DNA of 9,608 nucleotides, from contig JBFWTJ010000145.1 of the NCBI GenBank assembly GCA_050247895.1, forward strand, positions 1-9,608. The letters run 5' to 3'. The translations under genes were made by a program, and so were the position numbers. Shown here piece by piece: positions 1 through 7,885 of this stretch (positions are counted from its first letter, which is position 1; each line of letters begins with the position of its first letter). A model generated the notes under the pieces. It made no database searches. It was not told where the DNA came from and saw only the letters and a list, made by a program, of their open reading frames with translations. Source of the DNA: CAVPEW01 sp050247895. Lineage in GTDB: Bacteria > Actinomycetota > Acidimicrobiia > Acidimicrobiales > VFJN01.

Positions 1-3000
1 CGATCTTGCCCGAGGCCATCACGATCCGGCGCACGTCGCCCCGCTCCCCCGCCCCCGGGTCGTCCAGCGTCTCCCGGAAGTGGCCCGACAGCAGCTCGGT
101 CACCGCCGAGCGCGTCGGGCGGGCCCGCAGCAGCGACTTCGGCGTGAACAGCACCAGGGGCTTGCGCACCGGGCGGCGGACCTGGCGTCGCAGGAGGTGG
201 AACAGCTGCGCCGCCTGGGTGACGTTGGCCACCTGGATGTTGTCCTCCGCGGCCAGGGTCAGGAAGCGCTCGAGGCGACCCGAGGAGTGCTCGGGGCCCT
301 GGCCCTCGTAGCCGTGGGGCAGGTACATGACCAGGCCCGACGACTGCTTCCACTTGTCCTCGGCCGCGACCAGGAACTGGTCGATGACGATCGACGCCCC
401 GTTCACGAAGTCGCCGAACTGCGCCTCCCACACGACCAGCGAGTCCTTGGCCACCACCGAGTAGCCGTACTCGAAGCCCAGGGCCGCGTACTCCGACAGG
501 AGCGAGTCGTAGATCCAGAACTTGGCCTGGTCGGCGTCGACGTGGGCCAGCGGCGCGTACTCGCTGCCGTCGGTGGCGTCGATGAGCACGGCGTGGCGGT
601 GGCTGAACGTGCCCCGGCGCGAGTCCTGGCCCGCGATCCGGATGTCGGTCCGCTCGACCAGCAGCGACCCGTAGGCCAGCTGCTCGGCCAGGGCCCAGTC
701 GACGTCCCCGTCGGCCCACATCTTGTCCCGGGTCTCGAACTGCCGGCGCAGCTTGGGGTGGACGTTGAAGCCCTCGGGGAAGGTCGACAGCGCCGCGTAC
801 ACGCGGTCGAGCACGTCGCGCTCGACACCGGTCTCGATCGGGGGCAGCACGCCCGTCGACGGCGCGGGGACGAGCGCCACGGTGCCCTTGGGCGGTGCCG
901 ACTGGCGCGTGGCGTCGAGGGCGCCCTGGAGCCGGGCCTGGAAGTCGTCGAGGGCCTGCTCGGCCTCCTCCAGCGACAGGTGGCCCCGCTTGACCAGCGA
1001 CTCGGTGAAGATCTTGCGCACCGACCGGCGCTCGTCGATCTTGGCGTACATCAGCGGCTGCGTGTAGCTGGGGTCGTCGCCCTCGTTGTGGCCGTGCCGG
1101 CGGTAGCAGACCAGGTCGATGACCACGTCCTTGCGGAACCGCTGCCGGTAGGCGAACGCCATCCGGGCCACCCGGACGCAGGCCTCGGGGTCGTCGCCGT
1201 TCACGTGGAAGATCGGGGCCTGGATCATCTTGGCCGCGTCCGTCGAGTAGAAGCCCGTGCGGGCCGACTCGGGGGTGGTGGTGAACCCGATCTGGTTGTT
1301 GACCACCACGTGGATCGTGCCGCCCACGCGGTAGCCCTTGATGTCGCTCATGTTGAGCGTCTCGGCCACCACGCCCTGCCCGGCGAAGGCCGCGTCGCCG
1401 TGCATCAGCAGCGGGAGCACGGAGTTGGCCTCGGGGTCGTTGATCTGGTCCTGCTTGGCCCGGGCCATGCCCACCACCACCGGGTCGACGGCCTCGAGGT
1501 GCGACGGGTTGGCGGCCAGCTCGACGCCGATGGCGTTGCCGCGCCGGGACACGAACTTGCCCGACTGGCCCAGGTGGTACTTAACGTCGCCCGAGCCCTG
1601 CATGGAGTCGGGGTCGATGTAGCCCTCGAACTCCTTGAACACCTGGTCGAAGTTCTTGCCCACGATGTTGGTCAGGACGTTGAGCCGGCCCCGGTGCGGC
1701 ATGCCCATGACCACCCCGTCGAGCTGCTCGTCGGCCGCGGCCTCCAGGATGGCGTCGAGGATGGGGATCAGGCTCTCGGCGCCCTCCAGCCCGAACCGCT
1801 TCTGGCCCACGTACTTGGTGGCCAGGAACTTCTCGAGCGCCTCGGCGGAGTTGAGCCGCTCGAGGATGTGGCGCTGGTCCTCGGTCTCGAGCTCGACCGG
1901 CGTGCCCTCGACCTGGGCCTGGATCCAGCGCTGCTCGTCCGGGTCCTGGATGTGCATGTACTCGATGCCGATCGTGCGGCAGTACGCGTCGCGCAGCACG
2001 TGGAGGATCTCGCCGAAGGGCATCGCCCTGCGGCCGGCCAGCCCGTCGGTGAGGAACTCCCGGTCGAGGTCCCAGATCGTCAGCCCGTAGGTGGCCGGGT
2101 CGAGCTCGACGGGCAGGCCGGGCTCCTTCCAGCGCAGCGGGTCGAGGTCGGCGATGAGGTGGCCGCGCACCCGGTACAGGCGGATGACCTTGGCCACCGC
2201 CATCTGCTTCTCGAGCATGGCCTGCTCGCGGTCCACCGGGTGGACGTCGCGGCGCCACACGACCGACTCGTAGGGCACGCCGAGGCTGGCGAAGATCGTC
2301 CCGTAGAAGTCGTCGGCGCCGAGCAGGAGCTCCTCGACCCGGCGCAGGAACATGCCCGACTCGGCGCCCTGGATGATCCGGTGGTCGTAGGTCGAGGTGA
2401 TCGTGATGACCTTGGAGACCCCGAGGTCGGCCAGCGTGGCCGGGTCGGCACCCCGCCACTCGGCCGGGTGGTCGATGGTGCCGACGCCGACGATGGCCCC
2501 CTGCCCCGGCATCAGGCGGGGCACCGACTGGACGGTGCCGATGGTCCCCGGGTTGGTCAGGCTCACCGTGGTGCCCGCGAAGTCGTCGGCGGTGAGCTTG
2601 CCGGTCCGGACCTTGCGGATGATGTCCTCGTAGGCACCCCAGAAGGCCCGGAAGTCCAGGTCCTGGGCCCCACGGATGACCGGCACCAGCAGGGTGCGGC
2701 TGCCGTCGGACTTCTGCTGGTCCACGGCCAGGCCCAGGTTGACGTCGGGGTTGCGCACCACCCGTGGCTTGCCGTCGGGCCCCTCGACGTAGGAGTTGTT
2801 CATCACCGGCATGGAGTCGGCGATGGCCCGCACCACGGCGTAGCCGATCAGGTGGGTGAAGCTGACCTTCCCGCCCCGCGTCCGCCCGAGGTAGCCGTTG
2901 ATGACGTTGCGGTTGACCTCGAGCAGCTTGGCCGGCACGTTGCGGAACGACGTCGCCGTCGGGACCCCGAGGCTCGCCTCCATGTTCTTCACGATGAGGG

Positions 3001-3280
3001 CGCCGGCACCCCGGATGGGCTCGCCCGGCACCTCGGCGGGAGCCTCGGACGCGGCACCCGCCGCCGGGGCCGCCGGGACCGCCGGCGCGGGTGCGGGGGC
3101 CGCCACCACGGCGGGGGCGGCGGGGGCCGCCGGGTGCGGATCGACGTCGCGCCGGTAGTCGGCGAAGAACTCGCGCCACGCGTCGCTGACCGCCGCGGGG
3201 TCGGCCAGGTAGCGCTCGTACATCTCGTCGACGAGCCACGCGTTGGGCCCCAGGTCGACAGGGGGGATGGGGTCGGCCAC
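1..3280 (-). CDS. kgd: Multifunctional 2-oxoglutarate decarboxylase/dehydrogenase E1 with fused E2 domain (Kgd type), 3' end cut off by window
   Basis: This enzyme performs the thiamine-diphosphate-dependent 2-oxoglutarate step of the TCA cycle in the cytoplasm. In actinomycetes the E1 component carries a fused E2-type acyltransferase domain without a lipoyl domain. In frame from GTG 3280 I read 1093 codons with no stop. Residues 1-45 match the family start (WLVDEMYERY at 15-24). An Ala/Pro-rich linker follows at about 48-90. The E2 catalytic domain runs from about 93 to 325, with the YDHRIIQGAESG motif at 298-309 (H300). The E1 part starts near 370 and has KRFGLEGAE (494-502), MPHRGR (527-532), and the thiamine-diphosphate site GDAAFAGQG (628-636) with NNQ (661-663). 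The last codons read IVMASGKI, so about 120 residues are missing compared with mycobacterial Kgd (about 1230). GTG 3280 fits the family N-terminus and sits 7 bases after a -10 hexamer. An in-frame ATG at 3328 would add 16 residues but has no good ribosome binding site. Confidence 0.97.
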   Translation of the reverse strand, partial: MADPIPPVDLGPNAWLVDEMYERYLADPAAVSDAWREFFADYRRDVDPHPAAPAAPAVVAAPAPAPAVPAAPAAGAASEAPAEVPGEPIRGAGALIVKNMEASLGVPTATSFRNVPAKLLEVNRNVINGYLGRTRGGKVSFTHLIGYAVVRAIADSMPVMNNSYVEGPDGKPRVVRNPDVNLGLAVDQQKSDGSRTLLVPVIRGAQDLDFRAFWGAYEDIIRKVRTGKLTADDFAGTTVSLTNPGTIGTVQSVPRLMPGQGAIVGVGTIDHPAEWRGADPATLADLGVSKVITITSTYDHRIIQGAESGMFLRRVEELLLGADDFYGTIFASLGVPYESVVWRRDVHPVDREQAMLEKQMAVAKVIRLYRVRGHLIADLDPLRWKEPGLPVELDPATYGLTIWDLDREFLTDGLAGRRAMPFGEILHVLRDAYCRTIGIEYMHIQDPDEQRWIQAQVEGTPVELETEDQRHILERLNSAEALEKFLATKYVGQKRFGLEGAESLIPILDAILEAAADEQLDGVVMGMPHRGRLNVLTNIVGKNFDQVFKEFEGYIDPDSMQGSGDVKYHLGQSGKFVSRRGNAIGVELAANPSHLEAVDPVVVGMARAKQDQINDPEANSVLPLLMHGDAAFAGQGVVAETLNMSDIKGYRVGGTIHVVVNNQIGFTTTPESARTGFYSTDAAKMIQAPIFHVNGDDPEACVRVARMAFAYRQRFRKDVVIDLVCYRRHGHNEGDDPSYTQPLMYAKIDERRSVRKIFTESLVKRGHLSLEEAEQALDDFQARLQGALDATRQSAPPKGTVALVPAPSTGVLPPIETGVERDVLDRVYAALSTFPEGFNVHPKLRRQFETRDKMWADGDVDWALAEQLAYGSLLVERTDIRIAGQDSRRGTFSHRHAVLIDATDGSEYAPLAHVDADQAKFWIYDSLLSEYAALGFEYGYSVVAKDSLVVWEAQFGDFVNGASIVIDQFLVAAEDKWKQSSGLVMYLPHGYEGQGPEHSSGRLERFLTLAAEDNIQVANVTQAAQLFHLLRRQVRRPVRKPLVLFTPKSLLRARPTRSAVTELLSGHFRETLDDPGAGERGDVRRIVMASGKI

Positions 3281-3287
3281 GGGGTCG

Positions 3288-3293
3288 AGCGTA
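3288..3293 (-). promoter_or_regulatory. Probable -10 box of kgd, leaderless arrangement
   Basis: On the minus strand the hexamer TACGCT matches the actinomycete -10 pattern TAnnnT. Seven bases separate it from GTG 3280, so transcription would begin at or next to the start codon. No Shine-Dalgarno sequence precedes the GTG. No convincing -35 box is seen; the region that would hold it contains the CTCCCGGGAG palindrome. The call rests on hexamer and spacing only. Confidence 0.6.
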
Positions 3294-3301
3294 CCGCCCG
3301 A

Positions 3302-3320
3302 CCCGGGGATCTCCCGGGAG
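3302..3320. repeat. Two CCCGGG palindromes 11 bp apart upstream of kgd
   Basis: CCCGGG occurs at 3302-3307 and again at 3313-3318, the second inside the perfect 10-bp palindrome CTCCCGGGAG (3311-3320). The 11-bp spacing is about one helical turn, and the pair lies just upstream of the kgd -10 box, in the gap between divergent genes. That position suits an operator. However, CCCGGG arises easily by chance in DNA this rich in GC, so this is a candidate only. Confidence 0.25.
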
Positions 3321-3367
3321 CGGGGCATCCACCACCGCGGGGGTCCCGCGCCGCTAGACCGAGTGCA

Positions 3368-3387
3368 CCGGGGACTCGTCACCCCGG
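3368..3387 (+). other. Short hairpin in the leader of the 69-residue gene
   Basis: CCGGGG (3368-3373) can pair with CCCCGG (3382-3387) around an 8-base loop. It lies directly upstream of the Shine-Dalgarno sequence of the next gene (3391-3396). A weak -10-like TAGACC at 3355-3360 would place the transcript start near 3367, putting the hairpin at the 5' end of a leader of about 36 bases. A role in mRNA stability or translation is possible. A 6-bp GC stem may also be chance. Confidence 0.25.
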
Positions 3388-3390
3388 GAC

Positions 3391-3396
3391 GGGAGG
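3391..3396 (+). promoter_or_regulatory. Shine-Dalgarno sequence of the 69-residue gene
   Basis: GGGAGG lies six bases before ATG 3403. It fixes the start of the small gene and contrasts with the kgd and ettA starts beside it, which have none. Confidence 0.7.
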
Positions 3397-3402
3397 TCGG
3401 GC

Positions 3403-3612
3403 ATGACACGGCTGGCGCACCTCGACGAGGACGACCGGATCGCCTTCGGTCACCTCCGGGCCCTGGTCGGCTCCGACGTCGCCCTCGACACCTCCGCGGA
3501 GCACCTCGAGGGCCGGCTGCTGTCCTGCACGCACCGCTCGGCGTGGCTGGTCTGCGGTGACGAGGACCGCGTCATCGCCCTGCCCGAGGTCCAGTCGGTC
3601 CACGCCCGCTGA
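3403..3612 (+). CDS. Small uncharacterised protein, 69 residues, possible SH3/Sm-like barrel
   Basis: I do not recognise a named family. The frame starts at ATG 3403 with a strong Shine-Dalgarno GGGAGG at 3391-3396, six bases upstream, and ends at TGA 3610. Codon use matches the neighbours, with almost every third position G or C, and the gene fills the space between kgd and ettA neatly, so I think it is real. The protein is acidic at its start (DEDD at 8-11) and has cysteines at 42 and 51. After a short helix-like start, residues 23-68 alternate in a beta pattern (DVALDT, EGRLLSCTHRSAWLVCG, RVIALPEVQSVH), which resembles the strand order of small SH3-like or Sm-like barrels that bind RNA or protein. 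That fold is inference. There is no signal peptide or membrane segment. It lies divergently from kgd, and ettA starts 56 bases downstream from its own probable promoter. Confidence 0.75.
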   Translation: MTRLAHLDEDDRIAFGHLRALVGSDVALDTSAEHLEGRLLSCTHRSAWLVCGDEDRVIALPEVQSVHAR

Positions 3613-3621
3613 GCCCACCGC

Positions 3622-3655
3622 GGGCCGGTCTGCAGGGCCGGTGCCGGGCGCCGGT
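3622..3655 (+). repeat. Three GCCGGT repeats at an exact 13-bp period upstream of ettA
   Basis: GCCGGT occurs at 3624-3629, 3637-3642 and 3650-3655, each start 13 bases after the last. The first two copies extend to GGGCCGGT. The final T of the third copy is the first base of the ettA -10 box. Evenly spaced direct repeats next to a promoter can be regulator sites. The bases between copies differ, and the GC content makes short matches likely, so I hold this loosely. Confidence 0.3.
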
Positions 3656-3660
3656 AGGGT
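3655..3660 (+). promoter_or_regulatory. Probable -10 box of ettA, leaderless arrangement
   Basis: TAGGGT fits TAnnnT and ends eight bases before GTG 3669. The bases between (CGCCGCCC) contain no Shine-Dalgarno sequence, so a leaderless transcript starting at or near the GTG is likely. No clear -35 box is visible. The box overlaps the third GCCGGT repeat. Confidence 0.6.
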
Positions 3661-3668
3661 CGCCGCCC

Positions 3669-5348
<1,680 letters not shown>

Positions 5349-5353
5349 ACCCA

Positions 5354-5378
5354 CGCGCAGCCCGAAATGGGCCGTGCG
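5354..5378 (+). terminator. Candidate terminator hairpin after ettA
   Basis: Five bases after the ettA stop, CGCGCAGCCC (5354-5363) can pair with GGGCCGTGCG (5369-5378) around a GAAAT loop. Of ten positions, eight are Watson-Crick, one is G-U and one is an A-C mismatch. The position and GC-rich stem suit an intrinsic terminator. There is no T-run after it, as is common in actinomycetes, so termination would be weak or unproven. Confidence 0.45.
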
Positions 5379-5417
5379 GACCATTGCCGGCCCGGCGCGG
5401 CCTGGTCCAGGGTTGAA

Positions 5418-5450
5418 CCACGCTCCGCGGCGGCGGCGCACGGAGCGTGG
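5418..5450 (+). other. Perfect 10-bp inverted repeat upstream of the GGDEF-EAL gene
   Basis: CCACGCTCCG (5418-5427) and CGGAGCGTGG (5441-5450) are exact reverse complements around a 13-base loop. It ends 19 bases before the Shine-Dalgarno sequence of the GGDEF-EAL gene. It may be a second terminator without a T-run, a regulator's operator, or an mRNA leader structure controlling translation. I compared the 5349-5484 stretch with the c-di-GMP riboswitch (GEMM) core and did not find it. Confidence 0.5.
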
Positions 5451-5469
5451 ACGGCGGGTTGCGGTGGGC

Positions 5470-5478
5470 GAGGAAGGG
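5470..5478 (+). promoter_or_regulatory. Shine-Dalgarno sequence deciding the GGDEF-EAL start
   Basis: GAGGAAGGG lies six bases before GTG 5485. No comparable site precedes the upstream in-frame GTG codons at 5374 or 5464, and GTG 5374 falls inside the hairpin after ettA. This supports 5485 as the start. Confidence 0.6.
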
Positions 5479-5484
5479 CGACAG

Positions 5485-7851
5485 GTGCGGACGAAGGCGC
5501 TCGAGGCGGCGACGCCCCCGCCACCTCCCGCGCCCGGCCCACCGAGGTCGCCGGCCGGGCGCAGAGCCGTGCCCCGAGCGCTCCACCTCGCCACCATCGG
5601 TGGGCTCGCCTTCGCCGCGCTCACGACCCACGCCCCGGCGGCCCGCGACCGGGCCGTGGCCGTCGCCGGCGCACTGACCGTCGCCCTGCTGGTGGTGGTC
5701 CCCCGACGGCGCCCGACCGCGCCGACCCCGCCCTGGACCGCCCTGCCCCGCGACCCGTCGCGCTGGTTCGCCGCCGCCCTGGCCGTCCTGGTCGCGCCGA
5801 CCGCGGCCGGCGCGGTGACCGGTTCGATCGTCGAGGGGCCGGTGGGCCTCCACCTCGCCGTCGAGCTGGTCGCCGGCGCGCTCGCCGCCGCCGGCTTCGT
5901 CGGGATCGTCCGAGACCTCCTCCCCGGCCGCACCGGGGAGGTGCTGCTCGTCAGCGGCATCGGTGCCGGGGTCACCGCCACCGCCACCTGGATCGCCGTC
6001 CTCAACCTCACGCCGGGCGGCACCGTGGCCCACACCGACGCGCTCGCCCTGCTCGCGCCGCTGACCCTCGACCTGTGCACGGTGGGCCTGGGCATCCACG
6101 TCCTGCACCTGCGCACCACGAACCGGGCCCCGGTGCTGCTGGCCGTGCTCGCCTGGGAGGTCGTGCTGGTCGGCGACCTCCACGAGGCCGTCGCCCGCAT
6201 CGCGGCCGCCACGCCCTGGCCACCGGCGGGGCCCGTCGCGCTGCTCGTGGCCAGCGCGCTGCTGGGCGCCGCGGTCCTGCACCCCGACGGCCGGCAGCCG
6301 GCCACGGTCGTGCTCAACCCCCCGAACCGCCTGTCGCGGCTCCAGGTGGGCCTACTGGTCGCCGCGGTCGTCGTCGGCCCCGCGGTGATCGGCCTCGGGC
6401 TGGACGTGCGGGGCTCGACCCCGCTGCTGGTGGCGGTGTCCGCCGTGCTCTCCCTCGCCGTGGTGGCCCACCTGATCCGCCTCGTCCAGGGTCGGGCGGT
6501 CCTCGAGCACCGGGCCCACCACGACGAGCTCACCGGCCTGCCCAACCGGGCCCTGTTCGGCGACCGCACCACCGCGGCGCTGGCCCACGCCCGCCGGGCC
6601 CAGACCCGCAGCGCCGTGCTGTTCCTGGACCTCGACCGGTTCAAGACCATCAACGACAGCCTCGGCCACACCACCGGCAACGCCCTGCTCCAGGCGGTCG
6701 CCCGCCGGCTGCGCACGGCCACCCGGACCCAGGACACCGTGGCCCGCCTGGGCGGCGACGAGTTCGTCGTGTTCCTCCCCCACGTGGTGGACGCGCCCGA
6801 GGCGACCGACGTCGCCCGCCGGATCCTCGAGAGCTTCACCGAGCCGTTCCGCGTCGGGCACCTCCAGCTCTTCGCCAGCCCGAGCATCGGCATCGCCGTG
6901 TTCCCCCGCGACGGCGAGGACGCCGAGACCCTGCTCAAGAACGCCGACACGGCCATGTACCGGGCCAAGCAGCAGGGCCGGCGCACCTACTGCGAGTACT
7001 CCCCGGAGATGAACCACGACTCGCCGGCCCGCCTGGAGCTCGAGAGCCAGCTCCACACCGCCATCGAGCGGGGCGAGCTCCGCCTCCACTACCAGCCCAA
7101 GATCCACGTGGCCTCGGGCCGCATGACCGGCATGGAGGCCCTGCTGCGCTGGGACCACCCCGAGCGCGGGCTGCTCGAACCGGCCGACTTCATCGCGCTG
7201 GCCGAGGAGAGCGGGCTGATCGTGCCCATGGGCGCGTGGGCCCTGGAGGAGGCGTGCCGCCAGAACCGGTGCTGGCTCGACGCCGGCTTCCCCCCGATGG
7301 TGGTGGCGGTCAACCTGTCGGCCCGCCAGTTCCGGGACAAGGGCGTCGAGAGCCTGACGGCCCGGGTCCTGCGGTCCACCGGCCTCCCGCCCGGGCTCCT
7401 CGAGCTGGAGGTGACCGAGAGCCTGGCCGTCCAGGACGCCGAGGCGGCCCGGGCCACGCTCCTGGACCTGCGCGCCATGGGCGTGGCGTGCTCGATCGAC
7501 GACTTCGGCACCGGGTACTCGGGCCTCCAGCACCTCACCCGGTTCCCGGTCGACAAGATCAAGATCGACAAGTCGTTCGTGGCCACCATCGACGCCGACC
7601 GGGAGGCGCCGATCGTGGTCGCGGTGGTGGCCATGGCCCACGGGCTCGGGCTCGGTGTGGTCGCCGAGGGGGTCGAGACCGCCGAGCAGGTGGAGCGGCT
7701 CCGGGAGCTGGGCTGCGACGAGATGCAGGGCTACCTCTTCAGCCCCCCGCTGCCCCCGGCCCGCTTCGAGCAGCTCCTGGTCGACGCGGCACGGGGTCGG
7801 GGCACGGCGTGGGACCTGCGCCGCCGACGCCTCGTCCGCCACCCGGGATGA
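5485..7851 (+). CDS. Membrane-bound GGDEF-EAL protein (diguanylate cyclase/c-di-GMP phosphodiesterase)
   Basis: From GTG 5485 the product has 788 residues. A Pro-rich cytoplasmic start (1-30) is followed by about ten hydrophobic segments between 33 and 331, roughly 33-50, 56-72, 93-112, 122-142, 152-173, 185-207, 215-232, 249-265, 286-306 and 312-331. I cannot match this region to a named sensor. The GGDEF domain (about 345-505) has the intact active-site motif GGDEF at 423-427 and an inhibitory RxxD site (R414, D417) exactly five residues before it. The EAL domain (about 525-775) keeps its catalytic set: EAL at 551-553, NLS, EVTES, DDFGTG (D672, D673), K693, EGVET (E728) and QGY (748-750). 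Both activities, making c-di-GMP from GTP and cutting it to pGpG, are therefore possible; which dominates cannot be told. An earlier GTG at 5374 would add 37 residues but lacks a ribosome binding site. I see no clear promoter, so readthrough from ettA is possible. Confidence 0.93.
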   Translation: MRTKALEAATPPPPPAPGPPRSPAGRRAVPRALHLATIGGLAFAALTTHAPAARDRAVAVAGALTVALLVVVPRRRPTAPTPPWTALPRDPSRWFAAALAVLVAPTAAGAVTGSIVEGPVGLHLAVELVAGALAAAGFVGIVRDLLPGRTGEVLLVSGIGAGVTATATWIAVLNLTPGGTVAHTDALALLAPLTLDLCTVGLGIHVLHLRTTNRAPVLLAVLAWEVVLVGDLHEAVARIAAATPWPPAGPVALLVASALLGAAVLHPDGRQPATVVLNPPNRLSRLQVGLLVAAVVVGPAVIGLGLDVRGSTPLLVAVSAVLSLAVVAHLIRLVQGRAVLEHRAHHDELTGLPNRALFGDRTTAALAHARRAQTRSAVLFLDLDRFKTINDSLGHTTGNALLQAVARRLRTATRTQDTVARLGGDEFVVFLPHVVDAPEATDVARRILESFTEPFRVGHLQLFASPSIGIAVFPRDGEDAETLLKNADTAMYRAKQQGRRTYCEYSPEMNHDSPARLELESQLHTAIERGELRLHYQPKIHVASGRMTGMEALLRWDHPERGLLEPADFIALAEESGLIVPMGAWALEEACRQNRCWLDAGFPPMVVAVNLSARQFRDKGVESLTARVLRSTGLPPGLLELEVTESLAVQDAEAARATLLDLRAMGVACSIDDFGTGYSGLQHLTRFPVDKIKIDKSFVATIDADREAPIVVAVVAMAHGLGLGVVAEGVETAEQVERLRELGCDEMQGYLFSPPLPPARFEQLLVDAARGRGTAWDLRRRRLVRHPG

Positions 7852-7873
7852 GCCCCGGCGCACCGCCCGCCGG

Positions 7874-7879
7874 TACGTT
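7874..7879 (+). promoter_or_regulatory. Probable -10 box of cysQ, leaderless arrangement
   Basis: TACGTT fits TAnnnT and ends six bases before GTG 7886, within the 34-base gap after the GGDEF-EAL stop. There is no Shine-Dalgarno sequence. The hexamer closely resembles the kgd one (TACGCT). It implies that cysQ can be transcribed on its own, and it supports the GTG 7886 start. Confidence 0.55.
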
Positions 7880-7885
7880 CGGGCG

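Noticed and set aside
1581..3335. Minus-strand frame of 584 codons inside kgd
   Set aside because: It is out of frame with kgd and rich in Arg/Gly/Pro. The kgd frame carries all the catalytic motifs.
80..3406. Open plus-strand frame of 1108 codons covering nearly all of kgd
   Set aside because: It is the mirror of kgd. In DNA with G or C at almost every third position, antisense frames stay open. Its translation is a monotonous Val/Asp/Gly/Arg/Leu mix with no domain, while the minus strand gives a full Kgd sequence.
5374..5484. Earlier GTG start (5374) for the GGDEF-EAL gene
   Set aside because: The codon lies inside the hairpin after ettA and has no ribosome binding site. GTG 5485 has GAGGAAGGG at ideal spacing.
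5349..5484. c-di-GMP riboswitch before the GGDEF-EAL gene
   Set aside because: Hairpins are present, but I do not see the conserved GEMM core. Structure alone is not enough to call one.
7655..7885. Longer cysQ with a start inside the GGDEF-EAL gene
   Set aside because: It would add an Arg/Ser-rich stretch unlike the family and overlap the upstream gene by about 200 bases. GTG 7886 gives the normal length.
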